The position numbers and the translations under genes were made by a program. Below, in pieces: positions 52,387-60,055 of a stretch of 64,000 bases of DNA. Origin of the DNA: CAYFYS01 sp965202905 (GTDB lineage: Bacteria; Pseudomonadota; Alphaproteobacteria; MPNO01); contig OZ241868.1 in assembly GCA_965202905.1 (NCBI GenBank), positions 2,976,001-3,040,000 of the forward strand, in the 5' to 3' direction. Every line of letters begins with the position of its first letter. Within the stretch, counting starts at the first letter, position 1. The notes under the pieces were generated by a model. The model was not told where the DNA came from, made no database searches, and saw only the letters and a list, made by a program, of their open reading frames with translations.

Positions 52387-53786
52387 CCGGACCGCACCTG
52401 CGGGTCCGCCTCGGTGCCGCAGACCGACGCGATCACCAGCGGGGATTCGGGCGCCCGCCCGCCAAGCGATGCGACCAGCCGGCCCGCCGGGTCGTCGTGG
52501 GAGCCATGGCCGATGACGACATCGACCAGCACCGTTCCGAGACCCGGATCGGCCATCGCCTGGGCCAGCGGACCGTCGCGCACCGCTGGCTCGATCATCG
52601 GATGGGGCCGGCCGCGGGTGTACTCGTCCGCGCCCAGATCGATCAGCGCCGGCATCCCGTCCCGCGCCTGCCCGATGGCCGCCGCGCCGGGGATCGCGAC
52701 GTTGGATGCGACCGGGATGCCCGCTGCGATCAGCACCGCCTGCGCCTCGGCGCACAGCGAGCCGCCGGCGAACAGGCCGCGCAGGGCGCCCGCTTGCGCC
52801 TGCGGCAGCGTCTCGCGAAGGCCCGGCGTCCGGCCGATCTCCACCGCCCCGGTCGCATCGGCCGCCGCCGCGCGCAGCGTCGGCGCCCGGACCGCGTTGC
52901 CGGGCAGGTCCATCGGCGCCATGCCGATGAAGCAGATCGTGAAGCGCTTCTCGCTTCGTGCGATGCGCCCGGCGATTCGGCTGGCCGTCGCAAGATCGGG
53001 CGGCTTGGAGATCAGCACGATCCGGCCCGTAGCGGGATCCTGGTCCAGGGCGTCGATCGCGGCCAGCGTCATCCGCCCGCCGACGGCCCGGCCCAGATCG
53101 CGCCCGCCGACGCCGATGCCATGGCTGACGCCGCCGCCCGCGCGCGCAATCAGGCAGGCGACTTCCTGCAGGCCGGTCCCGGAGGCCGCGATCAGCCCGA
53201 TCTCGCCGCGCGGAACGACGTTGGCGAACCCCAACGGCACGCCGGCCAGGATCGCCGTCCCGCAATCGGGACCCATCATCAACAGGCCGCGTTCGGCCGC
53301 GAAGTCCTTGAGCGCGACCTCTTCGCCGACCGGCACGTTGTCGGAAAACAGCATCACATGCAGGCCGCGCCCGAGCGCCCGGCGGGCTTCCCGCGCCGCG
53401 AAATGCCCCGGAACCGAGACGATCGCGAGGTTCGCCTCGGGCAGCGCCTCCAGCCCGGTCTCCAGCGTGCGCGGCCGCCAGGCTTCGGCCGCCGCGTCGC
53501 CGGCCGCGGGCCTCTCAAGCGCCGCCTCCGCGGCCTCCAGCGCGGCCGCCAGCGCCGCGCCGTCGCGCGCGCGGACGGCGAGGATCAGGTCGTTCGGGCC
53601 GGCCGCCTCGGCCATTTCGTCGAACAGACCCGCCTCGCGCAGAAGCGCCTTGTTGGACGGGCTGCCGATCATCAGCGAGGCCTCGATCACCCCCGGCCGC
53701 CCGGCGATCCGGCGCGAGATGCGCATCGAGGCCACCGAATCGAGATAGAACCCGGCGCGCACCCTGGACCCGACGATCCCGGTCAC
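52245..53786 (-). CDS. fdrA: FdrA-like protein (oxamate carbamoyltransferase subunit AllF-like)
   Basis: A 513-residue protein related to succinyl-CoA synthetase alpha. LLMMGPDCGTAI and GEIGLIAASGTGLQEVA are the conserved segments. GTG 53786 overlaps the DUF1116 stop. The short FdrA-domain segment sometimes seen at the end of this family is here encoded as a separate small gene at 55051. It probably forms the carbamoyltransferase with DUF1116 and DUF2877, converting oxalurate to oxamate and carbamoyl phosphate. Confidence 0.83.
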   Translation of the reverse strand: MTGIVGSRVRAGFYLDSVASMRISRRIAGRPGVIEASLMIGSPSNKALLREAGLFDEMAEAAGPNDLILAVRARDGAALAAALEAAEAALERPAAGDAAAEAWRPRTLETGLEALPEANLAIVSVPGHFAAREARRALGRGLHVMLFSDNVPVGEEVALKDFAAERGLLMMGPDCGTAILAGVPLGFANVVPRGEIGLIAASGTGLQEVACLIARAGGGVSHGIGVGGRDLGRAVGGRMTLAAIDALDQDPATGRIVLISKPPDLATASRIAGRIARSEKRFTICFIGMAPMDLPGNAVRAPTLRAAAADATGAVEIGRTPGLRETLPQAQAGALRGLFAGGSLCAEAQAVLIAAGIPVASNVAIPGAAAIGQARDGMPALIDLGADEYTRGRPHPMIEPAVRDGPLAQAMADPGLGTVLVDVVIGHGSHDDPAGRLVASLGGRAPESPLVIASVCGTEADPQVRSGQVAILREAGVFVAASNAEAAELAAQLLSGRTRSAATAPAKASQPEM

Positions 53787-55051
53787 ACCACGCCCATCTC
53801 GGCCGCGAAGGCCTCCAGCGCCCGTTCGAAGCAGGCCATCGGAGCGCGGACCACCCCCGCGCCGATCTGGCCGATGCCGGGCTCGCGATGGGCGATGCCG
53901 GTGTTGATCGTCGGCGCGATCCCGGTCGCGACCACCTTGCGGATGTCGATCCCGGTCGGCACGCCGGCGAAATCGAGCCCCGGGATCGACCATTCGGCGT
54001 TCCGGGCAACCGTGATCTCGTACATCGAGCGCGTGAAGTCGAGCGCTTCGGCGGCGGCGCCGGCGCCGACGAAGCCGGCGACGGCGGGCGAGGCGGCCAT
54101 CGCGAAGCCGCCCAGCCCCACGGTCTCGATGATCGTCGAATCGCCGAGGTCCGGGTTGGCGTCGGCCTCGGTGAAACCGGGGAAATAGAGCCCGCGCGGC
54201 ATCGCGGCCGGCGCGGTGAACCAGCGCTCGCCCAGCGCCGAGACCCGGATGCCGAACGCGGCGCCGTTGCGGCACATCGCGGTCACGATGCTGGACCCCT
54301 CGATGCCGCGGACCGGGTCCATGATCGCCTTGCCCATCGCCATGGCGATGTTGAGAAAGAACTGGTCGTTGCCGCCGATGAAGTCGAAGAAAGCGGCCAA
54401 CTCCTCCCGGTCTTCGACCGTGCGGGCCATGGCGGGCGCGATGGCGCGCAGGAACAGGCCGGTGCAGCCGACATTGCGCTGGTGCATCTCATCGCCCATC
54501 GACAGGCCGCGCGCGATCAGCGGCTTGAGCGCCACCCCGCCCGAGTCCCTGAGCGCGCCCGACAGCGCGGGTCCCAGCGCGTCGCCCAGCCAGCGCAGCC
54601 GATCGAGGACCTCCCGGTCGTTGCCGCCGAAGCGCATCACCTTGCCCAACCCCTCGTTCAGGGTGCAGCAGGCGCGGTTGCCGAACGCGCGGTTCTCGAC
54701 CACCATCACCGGCATCGAAGGGGTGATGATGCCGGTCATCGGCCCGACGGCGTCGAAGTGGTGGTTGGGGTGAAACGCGATGCCGCCTCCCGCTGCGAGC
54801 TCCGCCGCCGCGGCGAGATCCGCCGCCCAACTCTCCAGCACGATCGCGCCGGCGACCGCGCCGCGCATCGGCCCGCTCATCGCCTTCCAGGCAATCGGCG
54901 GGCCGGCGTGCAGGATCATGCGCTCGCCGAGCCCGTCGATGACCGCGCCGGCCGTGACGACATCGACCAGGACCGGCTCGGCCGCCAGCATCCGGCGTAC
55001 CGCCTCGGCGTTGGCGGCCTCGATTACGGCCGCGATCGCGCCGTCGGCCAT
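53783..55051 (-). CDS. DUF1116 protein (oxamate carbamoyltransferase subunit AllG-like)
   Basis: A 422-residue protein. GGIAFHPNHHFDAVGPMTGI and CTLNEGLGKVMRFGGND are family landmarks. ATG 55051 shares a base with the small FdrA-domain gene's stop (TGATG). In E. coli the homologue AllG (YlbE) is one of the three genes needed for oxamate carbamoyltransferase activity. The longer in-frame start at 55114 is not supported. Confidence 0.83.
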   Translation of the reverse strand: MADGAIAAVIEAANAEAVRRMLAAEPVLVDVVTAGAVIDGLGERMILHAGPPIAWKAMSGPMRGAVAGAIVLESWAADLAAAAELAAGGGIAFHPNHHFDAVGPMTGIITPSMPVMVVENRAFGNRACCTLNEGLGKVMRFGGNDREVLDRLRWLGDALGPALSGALRDSGGVALKPLIARGLSMGDEMHQRNVGCTGLFLRAIAPAMARTVEDREELAAFFDFIGGNDQFFLNIAMAMGKAIMDPVRGIEGSSIVTAMCRNGAAFGIRVSALGERWFTAPAAMPRGLYFPGFTEADANPDLGDSTIIETVGLGGFAMAASPAVAGFVGAGAAAEALDFTRSMYEITVARNAEWSIPGLDFAGVPTGIDIRKVVATGIAPTINTGIAHREPGIGQIGAGVVRAPMACFERALEAFAAEMGVV

Positions 55052-55236
55052 CACGCCCCCAGCTTTTCCAGGAGGTCGATCAGCCGCGGATCGCCGCCGG
55101 CGGGCGGCGTCCAATCGACCTGGACCACCGGCACGTCCTGCCGCCGCAGGACGGCGGCAAACCCCTCCAGGCCGATATTGACCACCGAGACCGGGCCGTC
55201 GAGCAGCGCCGGTATCGAATCATCCTGGGCCGTCAT
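55051..55236 (-). CDS. FdrA-domain small protein, 61 residues
   Basis: A 61-residue protein, first in the leftward group. The conserved core VVNIGLEGFAAVLRRQDV, then VDWTPPAGGDPRLIDLLEKL, is the short FdrA-associated domain. ATG 55236 is preceded by a doubled GGGAGC, a reasonable ribosome-binding site. Further upstream codons in frame lie in low-complexity sequence. It overlaps the DUF1116 start and is probably an accessory subunit of the enzyme. Confidence 0.77.
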   Translation of the reverse strand: MTAQDDSIPALLDGPVSVVNIGLEGFAAVLRRQDVPVVQVDWTPPAGGDPRLIDLLEKLGA

Positions 55237-55705
55237 GCTCCCGCTCCCGCTCTGCAGCGCCTCGATCCGCATCGTAGTTCGGGATCTTCGCGCCGGGCCG
55301 CCCGAGCCGCAAGGACCTGGCGGACAGGCGGCGGCGCTGTAGGGGGACGAAAGTCTTTGTGAATCCGGAAGATGCCGGGAAGATCCCGGAAACCCAGGGG
55401 TTGGGGGGATTTCGGCGGGGTTGCGGGGCGGCGGAAAGTCTTTGCGAATCCGGGCTTGCACGGGGCTTTACGGGGCGTTTCAGGGGCGCTGAAACGGCGG
55501 TAGATCCGGGCGGTTTCGCGGGGTCGGATCGGCCATCGGAACAGGCCGGGCGAGGCACTGCGGCCGTCGGCGGTGTACCACACAGCCCGGCCGGCCGTTC
55601 GTCGGTCGAAAGACTTTCGGGGGTCCGTCCGCCGACGGGCCTTCAGGGCGTCGGGCGCCTGTCCGGCATGGAACCCGTAGCGCCAAGCCTGATCGCCGCG
55701 CTATC
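55237..55705. other. Intergenic repeat-rich region
   Basis: The 469 bases hold a 20-bp direct repeat (gaaagtctttgygaatccgg at 55349 and 55434, one mismatch) and a 13-bp palindrome cgaaagactttcg at 55607. Many G-rich short runs occur. Long open frames on the minus strand here have repeat-like, Pro/Arg-rich products and no start signals, so no gene is called. Confidence 0.55.
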
Positions 55706-55888
55706 CTAAGATAGATATGTATGAAAAGAAGTCTCGAAACCCTCTTCATGAGTGCCGCCTGTCGTCTCCAGGACGCCGTTCCATTCGCGGATCGTCGGCT
55801 TGGTCCAGCGCGCCGACTCCGCGCTGCTATCCCTCACGCGGGGGGTGGAGGTGGGAGTGAGGTTGACAGTCTCGACGACCTTTTTCAT
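55706..55888 (-). CDS. Putative RiPP precursor peptide, lasso-peptide-like
   Basis: A 60-residue peptide beginning MKKVVETVNL. A consensus Shine-Dalgarno AAGGAGG (55902-55896) lies seven bases before the ATG, a strong sign of real translation. Near residue 28 the sequence WTKPTIREWNGVLETTGG fits the lasso leader pattern (aromatic-x-x-P-x-I/L, then T at core position -2). A core GTHEEGFETSFHTYLS would put Glu at position 8, as needed for a Gly1-Glu8 ring. The usual Gly six after Pro is Asn here. No McjB or McjC homologue is in the window. A non-RiPP small protein remains possible. Confidence 0.6.
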   Translation of the reverse strand: MKKVVETVNLTPTSTPRVRDSSAESARWTKPTIREWNGVLETTGGTHEEGFETSFHTYLS

Positions 55889-55936
55889 GTTTCATCCTCC
55901 TTACCTAGTTTCGGCTAGCCCAGCTACTACCGCGCA

Positions 55937-55978
55937 GCGCATCAGATCATGCATAATCTTGTATGCGGTCTGATGCGC
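55937..55978. promoter_or_regulatory. Palindromic operator candidate over the precursor promoter
   Basis: The 10-bp half-site GCGCATCAGA (55937-55946) has a perfect inverted partner at 55969-55978, separated by 22 bases that contain a smaller GCATA/TATGC pair. One arm lies in the promoter spacer and the other around the expected transcript start, a placement typical of repressor sites. The regulator is unknown. Confidence 0.6.
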
Positions 55979-55986
55979 CGCGTCAA
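55958..55986 (-). promoter_or_regulatory. Sigma-70-type promoter for the 60-residue peptide gene
   Basis: Leftward TTGACG (55986-55981) is followed after exactly 17 bases by TACAAG (55963-55958), matching five and four of six consensus bases. The start of transcription would fall near 55950, giving a leader of about 60 bases before the ATG. Confidence 0.65.
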
Positions 55987-56093
55987 GCCCCTCTGTCGCT
56001 GACGAGCATCATGCGCCTCGGGCGTCTGGCGGGCGACACAGCCGCACGCGCCCCGCCGCCGAACCCGGCCCGAATTTCCAGCCCGATTCCGGT

Positions 56094-56115
56094 TGGATTT
56101 TCGGCCCAAAATCCA
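56094..56115. other. Short stem-loop in the gap upstream of the Rieske gene
   Basis: A perfect 8-bp stem (tggatttt with aaaatcca) encloses a 6-base loop, cggccc. It lies about 140 bases before the dioxygenase start. It could be a regulatory hairpin or part of a terminator; the sequence does not decide. Nothing else was recognised between it and 56254. Confidence 0.45.
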
Positions 56116-56254
56116 GACCGTTCGAAAAGATCTTTGTCCCGCTGCAGCCGCCGCCCAGTGTCGGCCGCTCGGGCCTGGGGCGCCAGAACGGCGTTGAACC
56201 GCGGCGCGCCGGGCCGCAAGATCGCCGACGCGCGCCGGCGACCCGGGAGGACCG

Positions 56255-57547
56255 ATGGAACCTTGCAGCAGCGATCGGATCGCCGAGTTGATCCGCAACG
56301 ACCGGGTCCACCGTGACGTCTACGAGGACCCGGAGATCTTCACGCTTGAGATGGAGCGCATCTTCGCCCGTTGCTGGGTCTTTGTCGGCCACGCCTCCCA
56401 GGTGCCCGAGCCCGGCGATTTCGTCTGCGCCCGGATCGGTGCGCAGCCGGTCGTCATGGTCCGCCACGCCGACGGTCGAGTGCATGTCCTCTACAACCGC
56501 TGCGGCCATCGCGGCGTGAAGGTCGTCAACGAGGAGTGCGGCCGGGTCAACCGCTTCGTTTGCATGTATCACGGCTGGACCTACGACACGAACGGCGACA
56601 TCGACTTCGTCACCCAGGCCGAGGGCTATCCCGAGGGCGGCGCGCCCGATCCGGTCGCCAACGGCATGGGACGGCTCGCCCAGGTCGACAGCATCTGCGG
56701 CTTCGTCTTCGCCAACATGTCGCCCGGCGGCCCCGATCTGCGCAGCTATCTCGGCGCCAACGCGATCTGCCTGGAGGAGCTTGCCGACAGCGCGCCCGCC
56801 GGCGAGGTCGCGCTCGCCGGCGGCGTCCACCGCTACGTCTACCGCGCCAACTGGAAGTTCCAGATCGAGAACCTGACCGACATGTACCACCCGGCCTACA
56901 GCCACGAGTCGTCCTCGCGGCCGTCCGGCCGGCAGTTCGTCCGCCGCAAGGGCGATCGGGGCGGCATCGAGTTCTTCGAGAAGCGGGGCCGGGCCAAATC
57001 GCTCGATCCGCTCGGTGTCTCGGCGCTGCCGAACGGCCATTCCTGGCAGGGCGGGCTGCCGCAGATCGAGAACACGTCGGATCTCCACCGCGAATATGTC
57101 GCCCGGCTGGAGGCCCGCCTCGGCCCGGAGCGCACCCGGGAGATCCTGGTCAAGACGCGGCACAACGTGATCTTCTATCCGAACATGGCGATGCAGGAGC
57201 TCAACCCGCACATTCGCGTCGTCCGCCCGGTCGCCGTCGACAGGACCGAGATCTTCGTCTACCCGATCAGGCTCAAGGGCGCCCCGGAGCAGATGTTCCG
57301 CGAGCAGATCCGCATGATCAACAGCACCCATTCGGCCTCCTCGATGGTCCAGACCGACGATGTCGAGGCCTTCCACCGCGCCCAGCAGGGGCTGGCGACC
57401 CGCGGCAACGACTGGGTCCTGCTTGCGCGGGCCGGCGCCGAGAAGCGCGACGCGGCCACGGGGCGCGTCAGCTCGATCGGCACCAGCGAGATCGCGATGC
57501 GCAACCAGTATGCGACCTGGCTCGCGCACATGTGCCGGGCGGCATGA
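56255..57547 (+). CDS. Rieske aromatic ring-hydroxylating dioxygenase, large subunit
   Basis: A 430-residue alpha subunit. The Rieske ligands are C-x-H in NRCGHRG and C-x2-H in CMYHGW. The mononuclear iron ligands lie in NLTDMYHPAYSHESS (Asp, His, His). It is expected to dihydroxylate an aromatic ring with electrons from a separate ferredoxin and reductase, which are not in the window. It overlaps the small-subunit gene in an ATGA junction. Confidence 0.9.
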   Translation: MEPCSSDRIAELIRNDRVHRDVYEDPEIFTLEMERIFARCWVFVGHASQVPEPGDFVCARIGAQPVVMVRHADGRVHVLYNRCGHRGVKVVNEECGRVNRFVCMYHGWTYDTNGDIDFVTQAEGYPEGGAPDPVANGMGRLAQVDSICGFVFANMSPGGPDLRSYLGANAICLEELADSAPAGEVALAGGVHRYVYRANWKFQIENLTDMYHPAYSHESSSRPSGRQFVRRKGDRGGIEFFEKRGRAKSLDPLGVSALPNGHSWQGGLPQIENTSDLHREYVARLEARLGPERTREILVKTRHNVIFYPNMAMQELNPHIRVVRPVAVDRTEIFVYPIRLKGAPEQMFREQIRMINSTHSASSMVQTDDVEAFHRAQQGLATRGNDWVLLARAGAEKRDAATGRVSSIGTSEIAMRNQYATWLAHMCRAA

Positions 57548-58044
57548 CGGTCTCGCTCGACGAGCTGCTGCTGGTCCGGGAGGTCGAGGCGTTCGTGATC
57601 GCCGAGATCGCCGCGCTCGACGAGCGCCGCTTCGAGGACTGGGCCGAGCTGTTCACCGGGGACGGCCATTACTGGGCGCCGGCGCGGCCGGACCAGGACG
57701 ACCCGTGGGAGCATGTCTCGCTGTTCTTCGATGACCGCGAGCTGATGGCGACCCGTATCGCCCGGCTCCGCCATCCGCGCGTTCATGCCCAGATCCCGCC
57801 CAGCCGCACCAGCCACATGATCGGCAACCTGCGCGTCGATCCGCCCGATCCCGCGGCGACCGCCTATGACGTCGCCGCCCGGTTCGTGATGCTGGACTTC
57901 CGGCCCGGGCATGACCAGCGGATTTTCGGCGGGCGCTACGACTACCGCCTGCTGCGGACGGCCGACAGCTTCCGGATCGCGTCCAAGAAGGCGACGCTGC
58001 TGAACTGCGACGCCGTTCACGAGGCCTTCTCGCTGCCGTTCTGA
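57544..58044 (+). CDS. Aromatic ring-hydroxylating dioxygenase, small subunit
   Basis: A 166-residue SnoaL-fold beta subunit, translationally coupled to the large subunit. RRFEDWAELFTGDGHYWAP near residue 28 and the closing SKKATLLNCDAV are typical of the family. It should support the alpha trimer structurally. Confidence 0.88.
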   Translation: MTVSLDELLLVREVEAFVIAEIAALDERRFEDWAELFTGDGHYWAPARPDQDDPWEHVSLFFDDRELMATRIARLRHPRVHAQIPPSRTSHMIGNLRVDPPDPAATAYDVAARFVMLDFRPGHDQRIFGGRYDYRLLRTADSFRIASKKATLLNCDAVHEAFSLPF

Positions 58045-58055
58045 CGCCACGATCC

Positions 58056-58095
58056 GGTTCGCCGCGGTTCTGTTCGCCGCGGTTCTGTTCGCCGC
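58056..58095. repeat. 15-bp tandem repeat, intergenic
   Basis: Two perfect 15-bp units ggttctgttcgccgc (58066 and 58081) preceded by a partial 10-base copy, just after the dioxygenase small-subunit gene. Confidence 0.8.
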
Positions 58096-58188
58096 AAGCG
58101 GGCTGTTCCGATCCGTCCGTTTCCCGGGACAGCGGCCGGCGCGGCGGCTATCATCGGGGCCGGGCAACAGGACCCGGGAGGATTGAGG

Positions 58189-58626
58189 ATGCCTGTACCG
58201 TTTTCCGGCGGCTGCGCGTGCGGCGCGATACGCTATACGGTGAGCGAAGAGCCGTTCGTCTCCTATCTGTGCCACTGCACCGCCTGTCAAAAGCGTACCG
58301 GGAGCGCCTTCGGCATCTCGCTGCAGGTCCCGATGGCGGGCTTCAGCCTGGACAAGGGGGAGCCGGTCGTGCGAACGCGCATTGCCGACAGCGGCAACGA
58401 GCTCTCCATGCGGTTCTGCGGCGAATGCGGCACGACGGTCTATTCCGGCAACACCGCCCGGCCCCATGTCGCGGTGGTCTTCGGCGGCACGCTCGACGAT
58501 CCGGGCCAAGTGCCGATCGAGGCTCATATCTGGACCGACAGCGCTCTGCCCTGGGCGCCGATGGAAGAAGATGTCGAGCGCTTTCCCAGGGCGCCTGACT
58601 TCTCCAGGTACTACCAGGGGCGCTGA
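58189..58626 (+). CDS. GFA family zinc protein (glutathione-dependent formaldehyde-activating-like)
   Basis: A 145-residue protein of the Mss4/GFA fold. Zinc ligands are GGCACGAIRY, CHCTACQKRTGSAF and FCGECGTTVY, seven Cys in the usual order. A strong GGGAGG sequence sits upstream of ATG 58189; TTG 58183 in frame is less likely. The enzymatic function of most family members is unproved. Confidence 0.87.
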   Translation: MPVPFSGGCACGAIRYTVSEEPFVSYLCHCTACQKRTGSAFGISLQVPMAGFSLDKGEPVVRTRIADSGNELSMRFCGECGTTVYSGNTARPHVAVVFGGTLDDPGQVPIEAHIWTDSALPWAPMEEDVERFPRAPDFSRYYQGR

Positions 58627-58629
58627 GCG

Positions 58630-59001
58630 GTGCGCAGATCGATCCATATCGAGGGGTTCAGGCACGCCAACCCGATCCCCAACGCCTCACGGATCGGCAA
58701 TATCGTGATGTCGGGTGTCCTGCTCGGCCGCGACCCGGTCACCGGGAAGCCCGCAGCCACGCTCGAGGAGCAATGCGCGCTGGTTTTCCGCTACATGCGC
58801 GAGACCGTCGAGGCCGCCGGCGGGACGACCGATCGTATCGTCAAGGTCACGGTCTGGCTCCGGGACCCGTCGGACCGCGCGGCGCTGAACGCCGAATGGA
58901 CCGCCATGTTTCCCGACCCGGACTCGCGGCCCGCGCGCCATACCCAGGCCGCCCCCGACGGCCCTTATCTCATCCAGTGCGATTTCACCGCAGTGCTTTA
59001 G
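58630..59001 (+). CDS. RidA/YjgF family protein
   Basis: A 123-residue member of the enamine/imine deaminase family. The late Arg in ARHTQAA and a Gln-Cys near the end (YLIQCDF) correspond to the active-site region, and VKVTVWLRD is typical. GTG 58630 starts three bases after the GFA stop. Such proteins hydrolyse reactive imines or act in small-molecule catabolism. Confidence 0.85.
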   Translation: MRRSIHIEGFRHANPIPNASRIGNIVMSGVLLGRDPVTGKPAATLEEQCALVFRYMRETVEAAGGTTDRIVKVTVWLRDPSDRAALNAEWTAMFPDPDSRPARHTQAAPDGPYLIQCDFTAVL

Positions 59002-59013
59002 CGGCCTGCGATA

Positions 59014-59343
59014 ATGTTTAAGCAGAGGATGAAGATGGAGAGTTCAGAGATGATGGAAAAGCTGGCAACTAAGGAAGTTGCCATTGAGGACCTCCTCGAA
59101 AAATACGCGGAGGATTATAATAGTGTTGAATCGGAATGGTGAGCAGTAGAAGCGTCGGGAGTAATACGGACGGCCAAGCATAAGAAGATCTTCTATATGC
59201 CGCACACGACTAGCCGCTACATTACGGAAAAACGTAGTACACTAGACGAAATTTTCATTTCGCCCGCGCCGGAGTATCCGGAACGCCTTCCTGCCGACGA
59301 ACGCGCGCTCCTTCGGCCGCGACGCGCCCGGCTAACCCAGTAA
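59014..59343 (+). pseudogene. AT-rich small gene with an in-frame TGA, next to the restriction system
   Basis: A 42-codon frame (MFKQRMKMESSEMMEKLATK and so on) ends in TGA at 59140. The same frame then continues without stop for 67 codons, including SGVIRTAKHKKIFYMPHTTS, which reads like a genuine protein segment. A single TGG to TGA change would split one ancestral gene. The composition is lower in GC than the surroundings. The family is not recognised; the second part overlaps the restriction gene's 3' end in antisense. Confidence 0.35.
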
Positions 59344-60034
59344 CGAAAGTCTGCAAGCCGGTCAGTTCGCTCAACTCGGTGTATGCTCCGCCATCGGCAG
59401 CTGAACGTGGTGACATCAGCACCGAAACCGCCGAGTAAAGCCGCTCTTGCACAAGCTTGCGGCACAGGATGTTGTACCGGTCCGCGTAGGATGCACCCCG
59501 GAATTCCTGAAAGATCGGGAAATGCGGAGAAGCATCGCTGATCGGCCTGCGGGAACCGTCTGCATCCTCAACCAGAATCAGCCAGCCGACGAATGGGCGG
59601 GGCTGCTCGCCGAACGCCCCTTCGCGATAGGCCGTCCAAAAGTCGTGCGCCGATCCGATCGCTTCCTCTGTCCGGTTGTTGAAGTTGTTGCCAAATGACG
59701 GGCCAACCTGGCTCTTGAACTCCAGCGCCGCGATCAGTCGGCCGCCATTGATGACAACGACATCCCAAAGCCTGGTGGGCCGAAAAAAGCCCGGCAACGT
59801 TACGATCCGCCGTTTGCGGTGGATGTCCGCGCGGGCGAGTCCGTTGACCCTGACCAGCTCGCTGACAAGGCTGATGAAACCGTCCATGTTCTTTCCGGCG
59901 GTCACGCCCGCGCGTTCGCCCTGGTCGGCCTTGCCGGACTCGATCTGCTTCTGACGCGCTGTCTGACGGGTTGCCCAAAAGGCTTGCACTGCTGCGCGAG
60001 CCCGTTGTTCGTAGTCGAGCAAGTCGATTGCCAC
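59255..60034 (-). CDS. Type II restriction endonuclease, PaeR7I/XhoI family
   Basis: A 259-residue PD-(D/E)xK nuclease. D91 (LWDVVVI) and the E105-x-K107 pair (ALEFKSQ) form the core, and VGPSFGNNFNNRTEEAIGSA is strongly like PaeR7I and XhoI, which cut CTCGAG. The start is a GTG at 60034. It lies 21 bases after the methyltransferase gene in the same direction. The region is lower in GC than its neighbours, consistent with transfer. Confidence 0.85.
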   Translation of the reverse strand: MAIDLLDYEQRARAAVQAFWATRQTARQKQIESGKADQGERAGVTAGKNMDGFISLVSELVRVNGLARADIHRKRRIVTLPGFFRPTRLWDVVVINGGRLIAALEFKSQVGPSFGNNFNNRTEEAIGSAHDFWTAYREGAFGEQPRPFVGWLILVEDADGSRRPISDASPHFPIFQEFRGASYADRYNILCRKLVQERLYSAVSVLMSPRSAADGGAYTELSELTGLQTFVTGLAGRVAAEGARVRRQEGVPDTPARAK

Positions 60035-60055
60035 TCTGTCCCCACCCCCCCAAGG

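Noticed and set aside
55706..55888. PqqA-type precursor peptide
   Set aside because: PqqA is much shorter with a conserved Glu-x3-Tyr core that is absent here, and no pqq gene is nearby.
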